Shown here: piece by piece, positions 43,735 to 55,693 of the stretch | Position numbering within the stretch: position 1 is the stretch's first letter | How the letters are laid out: the number at the start of each line of letters is the position of its first letter | Assembly: GCA_022559845.1 (NCBI GenBank) | Contig: CM040124.1 | Span: forward strand, 73,803,491-73,867,490 | Direction of reading: 5' to 3' | DNA: 64,000 bases | Source: Amorphophallus konjac | Lineage: Eukaryota > Streptophyta > Magnoliopsida > Alismatales > Araceae | Notes under the pieces: generated by a model | What the model was told of the DNA's origin: nothing | What the model saw: only the letters and a program-made list of their open reading frames with translations | Database searches by the model: none | Program-made: the position numbers and the translations under genes

Positions 43735-45862
43735 ATGCATTCTACAATCATGAATTTTTCTATTGAGCATATATCGATGAATTACCTTCCTATTTTTAAT
43801 GGTTCTGATTTTACTTCATGGTTAGGTAAAATGTGTGGAATGATCAATTCAGTTAATCCTAATCTTTGGAAGTTGATTTATGATGGTCCTCACATATTGC
43901 CTCTGGATGAGACCAAGTGATCTAATCAAGATAAATTGATGAACCATGAAAATGTCACTGTCTTAAGTTTATTTAAAAGTGCCGTTGATACTCATGTGTT
44001 TCCATTTACTTCTTCTTGTGGAACGGCAAAGGAGCTTATGGATCAGTTGATCAAAGCTCAAGAGATGGAAGGACAAAATTGACTCATGGCCGACGATGAT
44101 GATCAACTCAATGAAGAAAATTATGATGAGGTAAATTCTAAATCAGAAGAACTTTCTATTGAGGAATGGCAAATGACATATGCTGAAATGTATGATAAAT
44201 GCAAGAAACTTAAATCTAAAAATAAAACTTTGAAAAGGAAGATTAATGAGAATCTGCATGATAATCCTTCCTGTGAAAATTGTAAAACTTTGGAGTCAAA
44301 GATTGAGAACCTAGAATATGAAAATGAACTTCTAGAATCTAAAGTTGAATTATTTTCAGATGAGATGCCTTGTATGAATGAAGAGCTTGATATGTTTAGA
44401 AAATATAATATTGCTCTTGAAATTGATAATGATTCTCATGATTTGCTTGATCAGAACAAACTCTTGTTGTCTAAGATCTCATTGCTTGAAAAAATAGAAA
44501 AATATCTTAGAAACAAGTTGGATTCTTTGTTTGACGATGATAAAATGTTTGAAAAACTTCTTGATTCTGAAATTGATAGCAAGAGCATCATGAATGAAAA
44601 TGAGGAACTTAAAAAGAAAAATGGTGCCATGCTAATCGAGAATGCTTTGCTTGAAGGTAGATTAAACTGCTTTGATAAGTTTGAAAAAGAAAACTCAATG
44701 TTGAAACATGAGAAAGAACAGTTGTTTGCTAGGATCTCAAAGCTTGTTGAAACTGAGAAAGTCCTTAAGAAATTGACTGAAAAATTACATTGTATAAATG
44801 TTGAAAATAAAGAACTCAAGGAAGAAAATGAAGCTTTTAAATCTGTGAATTCTATGTTGAATGATAAAGTTTGTGCTTGCGAAGAAGAAATCATGAGTGC
44901 TGAATTACATATTTCTGATCTTGAAGAAGAAGTGCGAAGTTTGAAGGATGATTTGTCTAGATTTGTTAAAGGGAAAGAAAATTTAGATAAAGTGTTGGGT
45001 GTCAAGGTGAACTTTCAAAATAAGGGACTTGGATACACCCCGGTCAACAAAAAGTATTTTGAATCTAAATTAAAAACTTCTTTTGTTCATGCATCCGATA
45101 TTCCGAGCACTTCTAAAGCACCACCTCCAAATGCACAAATGAAAGTTTCTGAAAAAGGTTTTGAAAAGAAGAAAAATGTTAACACAAAATCAACCATGCC
45201 AATTAGATTTCAAAAATCGAAGTCTAATGTTGAATGTTTCTATTGTGGTATGTTTGTACTTGTCATGGATGAATGCATTGTCATGAAGAAAGATGAACAA
45301 TATGATTTCAAGAGAAAAAGAAATATTTCTTGCTTCTATTGTCACAAACTTGGCCATGTCATGGATAATTATTTTATGAAATAAAATGATGATTATTGTG
45401 CCATGAATGCTAAGTTTAACTTTCAAAGAAAATTCAGAAATGAACATGTTTCTCATGCTCAAAAGTTTGCATCCCATAAGAAAAATTTATTTAGAAACAC
45501 TCATGCAAACAATGAGAAGTCATTCCGTAAATCCACATCTCCTTGTTATTTTTATTGTGGGAAGTACGGTCATGTAATAAAAAATTGTTGGTTTTTAAAA
45601 ACTGATAATTTCAACGCTTCGAGAATGAATGATAGGTTTAATTTTGTTAGACCTAGATCTTTTGGAAATAGGAGATGGAATACTTTTGAAAATGGTTTTG
45701 CTCATGAAAGAAATTTTTTTCCTAGAAATGTCACTCCTCAATGCTTTTATTGTGAAAACCATGGACATGTCATTGAGGATTGCAGGATCATGAAGAATGA
45801 TGATGGTGTGGCAATGAAAAAGAAGAAAACTTTGTTTGGTGAGAATGCTACTAACATCCAAG
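43735..45862 (+). pseudogene. gag: Gag of element E, SIRE-type, truncated by D
   Basis: One frame runs from about 43735 to the D insertion. It has an N-terminal FNGSDFTSWLGKM segment, a long coiled coil (about 44180-44990, rich in K, E, L, N), and then KGKENLDKVLG and VNFQNKGLGYTPVNKKYF, which match KGKDNLNKLLGSKVNFQKQG in element B. Four knuckle positions follow: CFYCGMF (degenerate), CFYCHKLGHVMDN (last Cys lost), FYCGKYGHVIKNC and CFYCENHGHVIEDC. Stops at about 43918 (TGA), 44080 (TGA) and 45382 (TAA) break it. The D element interrupts it at 45863. B and E are thus different families of one lineage. Confidence 0.85.
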
Positions 45863-48549
45863 TGTAGATGTGAAAAATATGTATATGTATAAGCGTGCCG
45901 ACCCCACAAATCACATGAATAAGCATGAAGGCATATGTCCACCAATCAAGTGAATAGCATGAATATGTGACTATGTGAACATGGTAGCATGATCATACAA
46001 TAAAGAAAAGGTGACAAAAGATATATAAGAAATACCGTGATCGCCACCAAGGAATGACAACGCCAAAGAATGTGAAAGGGGAAACTAAGTGCGCGTTGTG
46101 TACCTTGGAAAAGAGGATGACCGTGCTAAATATAACGATGCGAGAACCAATGTAGATTACCTCTCCTCACCTTCCAGCCGGTTAGAAGGTAAGGGCCTCA
46201 CTTTCCATACTTTCCTGCTAAACAAACACAAAACAAGAGGAAAACCCCATTAGAAAATGCTAAGTGTAGAAATCTACCCAAGTGTATAAAGTAGCATGAA
46301 AGATTGAGGGCAAACTTACCGGGGAAGGGTTTTTAACCCCTATGGAAAAGTGCAAACAATAGGTGTGTATATTGTGATGAGATTAACATGAAGAAATTGA
46401 TTTAATATGTCATGATGAACATAGATAAATAAGGTACAAAAGTACAAGTCACAAGAAAAACTGTGCAAACAATGTAAATTAGGTGCAAAGACTGATGCAA
46501 ACAGTAGAGCAAACGATGTCCAAATAGGGTGATAATTGGTATGATAGAAGACTTGAGTGTTGTGAAGAAGTAGGAACAAGAATCACTCCAAAAGGAGGTT
46601 GGGACAGAACATTATGATGCCGGAGATTTCAGAAAAAACATAGACTGTGCAGAAAATGCAGAACAGTGTACAAAATAGACTCAAAGAATGATGAATATCT
46701 CACAAGATAGAACACCAAAAAAGGAAAGAGAGGATGCTATGGAAAGTTGGAAATATTGTGGTGAAACTATGGCAAAAAGTAGGGTTTAAAACGGGATGAA
46801 AAATGCAAGAAAACAATGGGGTGCAGAACATAACAGAAAATGACTAAATGTAAAAACAGAATGAAAGTGTAAAACTCATGGACAAAAATATGTATGAAGA
46901 TGATGACATAATGAGTCCAAAACCATGGAAAATAAAGATTATACTTCTCTCTAGAGTCTGGAGTTGAAAGGACAGATCAAGAGTGCCCCAAAGCCTCGCT
47001 CCGGCGACGCAAACGTCCCCCGTCGAAAGAAATCTGGGTTTCAAAAAAGTGCAGAACAGAGTGGTGAAACCTCAAAAGTTGGGGCTTGGAAGAAGGGGGA
47101 AAGATAGGAGAAATAAGGCACACATATAACGAAAACGAAGCTAATACTCCCCTCTTCAAGATGGAGTCAAAGGAGGACGAAAAGGATGAAGCATGACTCC
47201 ATCCCGGCTTGATGAACAGGCCCCCGTCGCGGACTTGTAGCAGAAAAATAACAAACTGTGATGATTTGCCAAAAGTAGGGGCGAAGTTGAGTAGGAAAGC
47301 GTTGATGAAATTGAGCAAATAAGGAACCAAAACAAAGTTAATACTTCCCTCTTCAGGCTATGGTTGAAGGAAGATGAAGACAGTTTGGCATGGCTTCGCC
47401 GTCGCCTTGGAAACGCGCCCCCGTTGCGAGGTTTGCACATGGCCCTTTATATAGAAAACTGCCTAAGTCCCCAACTTTCCTCTACGAGTTTAAGAGATAG
47501 AGTCCACCAAATCTCGAGATCTATGGATCAATCTCGAGATAATAGTCAACACAAGATGTTGGTGAAAACGGGACTCTATTTGGATGAAGGATCTAGAAGA
47601 TATGGCTTCTGGAAGGGATCCCCGGAGCTTAATCTGCAGAGTTTGTGTTGAACTAGGATGTACAAACCCCCAACTTTCATCCGCGTTTCTGAGCAAGATA
47701 GCCAATGAAAATCTGAGATCTATGGATCAAATTCAAGATAATATAAAAGAGAAGCCATAGGAACAAACGGTGCTCAATTCGGAGTAGAATTCAAGAGGTT
47801 ATGGGCTCTGCAAGGGGGCCACGGCGCACAGAAATGGAGCAGAGTCCAGCGCAGGTTGGACTCTCAATTTGCTTAGCGGTCTATCGTAAGACCGCTAAGG
47901 AACCGTTAGCAATAAGAAATGATCGTTTGCACGATCGTTTGGGCAGACTTCGCGCTACTTCAGAAATCGGATCATATCTCAAAAATAATGCAGAATTACC
48001 AAAAGTGGTAGAAGAAGAAATTGTAGATAACTGAAAGATGAATAGCTTTCATGAAGAGAGCAAGATGAAAAGAGGATCAGAAGATGGAGAAAATGGGGCT
48101 AGAACAGAGAGAAGGAATTCTGGGACACAGGTGAATAGCATGCCGGAAAAATGCGAATAGATTGAAATCGGTATAGAACTGGCTAATGGCATTAAATAAA
48201 AAATTGTAAATTTTTGAAAGATGAACAACTTTGGTGAAAGGCACTTTCTGAATAGAGGAAGAGGATGGGATAAAAAAGGACCATTTTCAAGATTGTACAG
48301 CGAAAGAGAGCCGAATGCTTGATGGAAATGGGCCTAAATGGGCCGCAAGTCAACTTGGAAGACCGGAAGTTGATAAGAAAAGCTCCAGGACTATAAGAAA
48401 TCATGATCTCCAAAGTTCAAAGGCTAGGGAACAATGAAATGGGCTCAAAATTTGTCCAAGGAAGACTCCAAAATAATAGATAATTCAGGACATCAAAAAT
48501 GATGAATAAGAGAAATAACGCGACTTATGGGCTAAAACATGTGTCAACA
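45863..48549 (-). repeat. 3' LTR of element D (2687 bp)
   Basis: Starts TGTAGATGTG, like C's TGTAGATTTG, and ends TGTCAACA, like A's. The purine tract (minus ATCAAGGAGGGGCATC) follows at 48565-48550. A TATA-like CTATATAAAG lies at 47454-47445. A primer-site-like accgtgatcgcca is at 46034-46046. A hairpin AGCGGTCTATCGTAAGACCG lies at about 47876. The left boundary is by analogy with C and A. Confidence 0.75.
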
Positions 48550-51540
48550 GATGCCCCTCCTTGATGTCCGCTTTACAAGGGAACAAGCAAAAGTGACGCG
48601 GAGGTGGAATGGAAAAGAGATGGAGCGCAAGCGATAGCGACGAAAAATGGAGATGACGCGGAGATAAAGCGGAGAGAATTGATAAGCGGGCATCAAGGTA
48701 AAAGACACCCGTCACAACCAACAAGTGATAGGAATTCTCCCGAAAATGTCGAACTAACCACTTGGAATTGATGACCCCGATGAGACATGCCTGGAGAACT
48801 AAATTAAGTGAAAGGAAACACGACCAGTCTCATCGGGGACACAATCCACGGATAATGATTGGGTCTGAAGGAAACACAGCATAAGAGCTGGAAAAGGAGA
48901 ATAAGAATGGGATAAAATCTAGACAAGAATCACGCTGGCCAACCAAACCAAGCGGGCAGATCAGAGATATCGCTCAAATTCAGAGTGGAATGAGAATCTC
49001 TTTTTCAAGGGAATGGAAGTGCAATCAACCATTGCCGAGGAGAAACTCTTGAATGGATCACGAGACGTGAATGCTCAAAATATGACATGATGTATGCTGG
49101 GTTAAAATAAAGAAATTATTAAAATGAATGTAAAGAAAACATAAAATAGAAAGTACTCAAGGATACTATTGCTAGACTGAGCCAAGACGGGTTCAAGAGT
49201 CTTCTTGCAACCACGGCGCGTGAGACAGAGTCCATTGTCCCCCACCCGACTCAACCGAGCGGCCTATCCAACGATTAACCGTATGCTACTAGATCATCAT
49301 CGTTTTTGTTAAAGGGGATCATCATATCTCAGAACACACAGGCAACCAGCCGGTCCTTGAGAGGCTATAATAATGTAGATACCATATAGTAATGCAACAA
49401 TGTGGAGAGATAGAGAGCCATACCTGACTTACCTGTGCAGGTAAAACGGCATTTTTTGGATTTTCTAATTTTTTTTATTTTTATAGGATTTCATGTATAA
49501 GACAAACATGAACATAACAAGCATGAACATAACAAAGATAACATAACAACTAACTGAACGACAAACAACACCACATAACATAACAATCAAACGAATAGAA
49601 AATAATGTAATGTAACATAACAAAGACAAACAAGCACATATGCAATGACATGAACAAACAACATGCATGCATGAACATGGTGGGACAAGACAACAACGCG
49701 GTGGGATAACACACGGTTGGGACAAGAATATGAGGGATGACCACACGGTTGGGACAACACACGGGACATAGAGGGACGACTAACAACCTATACAAGACAA
49801 CTAAGAACACGTGGTGAGGGACAAAATAACATGCGTGGGATGACACAGAGGGACATAAACACGTGACAAGGATACGGCGGGACAAAAGACATGACGAATA
49901 CGCCCTTCAATCAAAATCCAACATCAGAATGAAGCAGAACTGCCAGGTTCATAATCATGAGGTAAAGCCCTCCCATGGAGATATAATCATTACAAATAAA
50001 AGTTGAGAAGAACACAAGGTTCAGAACAGATCGAGAGATAAGATTGAAGAAGAGAGAGAACAGATCAGAAGCACGTGAACAAGGGACAGAGCAAAAGATA
50101 TATCAAAGAAGCTTGAACATTTGCAACCTGTACACTTAACAAACAGATCATATCCGTCCTCAAAATAAATAGATAGAAAGGAACAAAAAGATAAATATTT
50201 TTAGATTTTTTAATTTTTCTAATTTTTTGGATTTTTAAAAATATTTGATTTTTTTTGAAGTATTTGATTTCTTTGGATTTTGAAATATTTTATTTTTCTG
50301 AAATTTTGAATTATTTCATTTTTTTTAGAATTTTGAAGTATTTCATTTTTTTTTAATTTTTACAAAACTATCTGCAACACCCAAAGACGGGCTTAAACTA
50401 TTAGCCAGGGATCGTCGTTCTCACCTCTCTTATAAAAGGTTTCCCTTAAGTAGGGCGTGCATGTGAGGGTGGCTCGCCATAACCAACCGCCTCTAAAGAA
50501 CGGTACCCCTACTAAGGCCATACCCAGGATACAACCCAGCCTAAGAGGGAGAAGCAGAAGAAAAATTAGAGATAAACTTTATGCAGGATGGCAGACATCA
50601 CGACTTGAATTCCTTGCAGGGCACTACCCCTCAAAGATACAGTTTGTTGCACCGGGGCTTTGTGTCCTTGATTTTGAGACCCATATTTACTAGGCATGCA
50701 TCCGACCGAGCTCATGACGTCCCGCGGGGAACTGTACTGCCACTCTTGCCATGCCTTTGATTTCCATAATTTTACTTTGATCAGATCATTGACTAATTTT
50801 TGACAGCCCTTATTGGCTATATTTTACATGAACGCTCATATTCGAGGGTCAAGACTGCCCCTATTTAAGACCTCTCTCGTATTGGGGAGCACCTAAGTTG
50901 GTCATCTCATCCATCCATCTCTTGCCCCTGCACTTGGCCAAGCAGAGAAAAGAAAAGATCTTTGTGCATGCCTAAAGTATGGCCAAAGCAGCAACAGTGT
51001 GTCTCAGAGGACAATCAGCTATGGCTCACCGTGAAGTGTGTGAAAAATCCATACAAAAGGTCACCCTTAACGATCGGGGAAAGAAACTAGACTCCCAGCA
51101 CGGATCTATCACCAGCCTAAGGATGCTACAGAAGCGAACTTGACTCTTGACTAAGATTAACTAAGTAAATTTCTAAAAGCCACTTAACATCGTTGAGGAA
51201 TAGCATTATAAGCATGTGCAAGAATAACAATGATAGAGATAATAGCATGTTCTTACACAAAATGAAGATACCTTGTAAATCCATAGCGTGGAAGTAGCAT
51301 CCTGAAGCGATCTTGACCATCGAGCTTTGAGCAGAACGAGCTTTGTATTCCTTGCTTGACATGACGAAAGGGAGAGGATAGCAAAGGATCAAAGATTCCT
51401 CTACACGGAGGAGCGGCGGACATCATACTAGACGAATGAGGATGAAAAGGAAGAGAGACGAGGGCTAGAACTCCCTCGTTAAGGCACTGAGACCCTGATA
51501 ACAAGGAACCAGATACAGAATAACCAGAGATTAGCTGAGA
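48550..51540 (-). other. Non-coding 3' internal region of element D
   Basis: No protein is supported. The stretch 50395-51130 is the counterpart of C's 25960-26700. A/T-rich runs lie at 49455-49490 and 50190-50370, and a GGGACA-rich simple stretch lies at 49680-49890. Confidence 0.65.
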
Positions 51541-53460
51541 TCAAGGCGGACTAAAGCCTTGAAAATAGCAAGAAAAAGGGTAATGACCCAGAAAGAGTAA
51601 AGAGGAGTGAGTAGAAAGATGAGAAGATTGTGTCAGGGTCGGGGAAGGAGAAGCATAAACACCCGACAAGGTTGGGGAAGAACAATTAGAATCACCCAAC
51701 AAAGTCGGGAAAGAAAAATGATAAACACCCGATAGGGTCGGGGAAAGAGAATGAGAAGTCGAACCCGGGGATACCGGGGGAGGAGGATCAGAAGATATCC
51801 CTAGATCGGGATGAAAGGATGACGTGGGACGAGGCCTAAGATAGTACGAACAAGGAGAATCTGGAGAAACCAGATGAGAAGAGTGGGGGTTTGCAGACTC
51901 GGGAGGAGAGGAGAAGATCATTGACGCGGGATTAGAATAAGGAAGGTACACCACCCAAGGGTGAGGGCTGAGCAATAAAAAGGAGGAATGAAAGGAAGAG
52001 GTGGACCCCTGAGTGCACAATCGACGGCCCTTGAACTTGTGTTGCCATCTCTTCTTAGATGAAATTGGCTTGAAATGGACCTACTTGGCGCAGGCTTGGA
52101 CCTTCATGTCTCTTATTTTGCAGTGTCTCCTTAAATAACGGGCCCATCTGGCAGAGGACCTGACCCGGCTATGATAATGCAGCTTCATCGGGATGGTTGC
52201 CCCTAGACACCCGGCGCTAACAATAGTAGACGGACATTCTTGAACAACTAACTTCTCATAATGTTGAATATCATGGAACCATGGAGTCTTGTTACTTGGC
52301 ACAAGTAGCATGAGATTTTGCAGCTCCACTCGGCAATCAGACTTGAAACATAACTCCCTTGCTAGTAGAGAATGATGAAACTGAGAGAGTGTAATACATG
52401 GCGTTGACGTGGCCGACGTACTGACAAACTGAGAGAGGTTGCATATAATGTGCAAAATGTCCTTCGAAAGCGCAGAAAATACGGCCAACTGCCCCTTGAT
52501 CATGGAATTCACCAATTCTTTGACAGCCATATGAGTTAGCAAAATACGGGTGGAGAACCCTTCTTGGCTAGTGAACTGAACAACAATGGTGCGAGAAGTA
52601 ACAACAGCATCAATGGTGAACTTTCCGGCGAGCAATGAGATTGCCACCGGTCTCGCTGTTGAAGACATTGGCATCAGTGCAAGGGAACTCTTTTTAGCAA
52701 CCCTCATCAGGAGTGCAGGCACATCATCCCCAAAATGGCCAGGGCCCAGGATGCGGATCGACATCCGACAGATAAAATACTGAATCTTGAAATGCAGAAC
52801 CGATAATGCATCATCCTGATACGGCTCATCGTCTCCATGGGGACCAGACCCAAGAGGCATCGGAGATAACACACCCCCGCTCCGTGGGGTGTAAGTGGAT
52901 GGAGAGGTGGAGGTGGTAGGCTTGGAAGGCGTGGGTAAAGGCTCGGAAGGCGTAAGTGGGGGTAAAGGCAAAGGTGGAGGCATAAGTGAGGGTAAAGGCG
53001 AAGATGGAGGTGTGGGTATAGGTATAGCCTGCTCAGGCTCGGGCAACGATGGCGAAGGGGAGGGTAAAGGTGGTGGAGATGGTGGAAGTGATGGCAGAGG
53101 GGTCGCTGGGAGAGGAAGCGGTGAAGATGATTGTGATGGGTTAGGCAATGGTGAGGATGGTGGAGATGGAGAGGGTGAAGAGGAGGGTCGCGGCGCCCGC
53201 CGTCGACGTATCGACATGACGCATCGAGCGGCATTAGGAGTGAAAATGGTGATAATAGAAATGGAGGGGGAAAGGGTGGCACTTACATGAGCAGAGGCTT
53301 GGATTGGTGGAGGTTGTGGAGGTTGAGTAGGAGATGGTGAAGGTGAGGGGGTAGGTGGAGATGAAGAGGGTGGTGAGGTAGACAACGAGGTAGGCAAAAG
53401 TATAGGTGAGGCAACATGTGATGGGGTAGGTGACGGAGCGGGTGCAATGTCAGATAAAGA
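51541..53460 (-). pseudogene. Orphan proline-rich ORF of element D, in frame with gag
   Basis: The frame of D's gag continues without a phase change into a proline/serine-rich tract. It then enters a globular-looking segment of about 200 residues (52750-52081) starting HFKIQYFICRMSIRI and including AGKFTIDAVVTSRTIVVQF, LLTHMAVKELV and SNKTPWFHDIQHYEKLV. A TAG at 52081-52083 precedes another serine/proline stretch with SPTLSGVY repeats, ending CYFQGFSPP. The start and end motifs match element C's ORF. I recognise no known domain. The function is unknown, and the stops make this copy non-functional. Confidence 0.65.
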
Positions 53461-55266
53461 ATCACCGAGGTGCCCCTAGTATTGTAGTGGAGACGGCTAC
53501 TTGGTCGGCGACTGCTGTTGCTGCTTATTGCGGAGATTTAAAATAGCTTCATGCATGGCAGCCCAATCGATCATCTTCTTAGCTTCCAGATCATAAACAT
53601 AATCCCAGAACTCGGGGCAATCCTTGACCAGATGCCCCTACTGACGATGAAAATCACAAAATTGGAGCAAATCCCCGATCGCGTGTCGGCAAGGCACAGC
53701 TGGAGAGAGCGGCAACGCGTGAGTGGCCATGAAAGCCCCAAAAATGTCAGTAAAGCACTCCGACAACGGAGGACAAGGAGCCCGCTTCGTGTAAGGCGGA
53801 TGCCAAAGGGTATGAGGTGGTGGAGACGGAAGTGGAGGTTGCGTAGGCAAGAGTGCATGGCTAGTGGTGGAGGGCTTCGGTGATGGCATATGTGGAGCGG
53901 GATGAGGGGGTATATAGACGGCATCTACTTACTCGGGGTGTGATGTTCCCTTGACCGGAGGTGGAAACGGAGCAAGGTATGTGGGTGCGGGAGGCTGACT
54001 CGTGGAGGGTTGATATGTGGGAGTATACGGATATGTAGAGGCGGGAGGTTGGCTCATGGAAGGATATGCGGCGGAAGGTTGACTCATGGCGGGCTGACTC
54101 ATGGGAGCGTAGGGTTGGCTTGTGGAGGGTGAGGTGTAGGTGGATGGGGATGGGGATGGTAGTGACTCGAGGTCAATGGAACCTTGAAGTTGTTGGAGGA
54201 CGAAGCGGGCTCGGCTATAAAGTTGTTGCCATGAGGTGATGTCGTTGAGGGCTAAGATAAACCGATACTCGGGCGTTGCATTGGATAAAAGCATTTTGAT
54301 TTGTTCTCCCTCCAGAATGTGCCCCAGGACTTGCGCGGCGAGCTAGCGATCGGCAAAGGTGTAGAAATCCTCGTCGGGCTTCATCTTCTCGTGGGCCAGA
54401 TCCACAACAGAGAACTTGGGCCCAACCTGGTCTTGATACTGCTGAATAAACTTTTCTTGAACGGCTTGAAAACTCACAACTTGCTCTTGCGGAAGAGAGA
54501 AGAACTAATCCCGAGTTGGGCCTTCCAATGACAGACCAAATAGATAGGCCATCAAGCGTTGGTCATGTCAAAACTGGGTCGACTCATAAACGAACTCCTT
54601 CAAGTGCACATATGGGTCACCCACTCCAACATAACGACGATATGCGGGAATTTGTGAAGATGGCGGAAGCCGAAGACCTTGAAATGCGAATGGAACATTT
54701 AAGGAGGACTTAGGATCAATTTGACGTTGGAGTTCATCAAGATGGCATTGGGTTTGAGCGATCATCTCCTGAGTAGGGAGAGATCGAAAAGAATATAGGT
54801 CAACCTGAGCAAGTGGTTGTGAATTTGGACCAGAATAATGATAATGGGCCGGATAAGAGGATCCAGACTGAGAAGTATAAGGGTCCATTCCAGGAGTGGA
54901 AGGATATGCATGCCTGGAAGAGACGTTGGCATATGGGTTGAGTGGGCCAGCAGCAGGATGGGCAGAAGAATGAGGCCCATTAGAAATTGGGCCAGCAGCA
55001 TATGAAGGAGAAGAAAGAGGCCCATGAAGGAAAGATGGCCTATTATGAGAAGGAGACCCATTAATATGAGATGAAATGAGCCGTTGGGCCTGGATCGGAT
55101 CCATTTGACGGACAAGGCTTGATAAGCGGGCCATGAGATTAGCATGTTCCTCGGATGGATCAGAGGGACCACGGGAAGATGGGCGCGCGTGGGAAGAGGA
55201 TTCCACGCAGGAATAGGAGGAATATTGGGAAAAAGAATGATACAAGGGGTTGGAATGATGCTCCAT
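53461..55266 (-). pseudogene. gag: Gag of element D
   Basis: It starts MEHHSNPLYHSFSQYSSYS (55266). The Retrotrans_gag core follows, as in A: PAYRRYVGVGDPYVHLKEF, then LMAYLFGLSLEG, EKFIQQYQDQVG, HEKMKPDEDF and SRARFVLQQLQG. The knuckle region (FCDFHRQ, then GHLVKDCPEF) is followed by IDWAAMHEAI, like A's IDWAQMHKLI. One frame throughout. Stops are at 54568 (TGA), 54505 (TAG), 54343 (TAG), 53929 (TAA), 53638 (TAG), 53497 (TAG) and 53476 (TAG). Two of these sit where A has tryptophan. Confidence 0.82.
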
Positions 55267-55693
55267 GAGGGTAAATGGAGACTTAATACAAGGATATCAA
55301 GTAGAATATAGGTGGGGAAGCAATGGCTTAATGGGCTTGAGGACAAGAGGGGACTGACCCACTAATGCAAAGACGAATGGAGAACGGAACTGGACAATGG
55401 ACCAGACATTGAACACACGAAATGGGCTAGCTAAATGGACCTAACAACAAAGAATATGTGTATGCAACACAAAACACCACTAATGGGCTTGGACAAGCCC
55501 AAACAACACATTCAATGCAATGTGAGAGTTTTCACCTAAGTCAAACAAGTTGATATGATGGAAAATATTTTAGGGGTTTTAATAGACCTTTTAATGATTT
55601 GAGTTAATAACAATTCCCTCAAGATAGGAATCATCTGGGAATAAGGTAGAAACTTTTGGTTGACTAAGGTTAACTCCCTCACACTGATGCAAA
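55267..55693 (-). other. 5' leader of element D, truncated by G1
   Basis: Non-coding sequence before D's gag. The shared 45-base motif and the primer site are not in this piece and may lie beyond the insertion. The bases gcaaa (55689-55693) should be G1's target duplication. Confidence 0.6.

Larger units (their letters stand above)
10542..45862 (+). mobile_element. Element E: SIRE-type copia retrotransposon, the oldest host of both nests
   Basis: Reassembled by skipping F, E consists of an LTR (10542-12018 plus 43089-43675), a degenerate Met-tRNA primer site and a gag. Its gag is interrupted by D at 45863, and the rest of E lies beyond D and the window. The LTR has TGTTGTG and CCAACA ends. 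Gag has a long coiled coil and several CCHC-type knuckles, as in the SIRE/Maximus lineage. Three in-frame stops in gag are each one transition from a Trp or Gln codon, so E is old and inactive. Confidence 0.8.
45863..55693 (-). mobile_element. Element D: decayed pol-less relative of A and C, interrupted by G1
   Basis: Read on the minus strand the visible part runs from the leader (55693-55267) through one long frame (55266-51541) and a non-coding tract to the 3' LTR (48549-45863). The 5' LTR and primer site lie beyond G1 and the window. It is inserted in E's gag, and the bases ccaag (45858-45862) should be the duplication. Gag resembles A's. The rest of the ORF and the non-coding tract resemble C's. 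No protease or pol is present. At least eight nonsense codons show that D is much older than C. Confidence 0.85.

Noticed and set aside
53551..53883. Plus-strand frame opposite D's gag
   Set aside because: Shadow of the gag knuckle and linker region, no family features.
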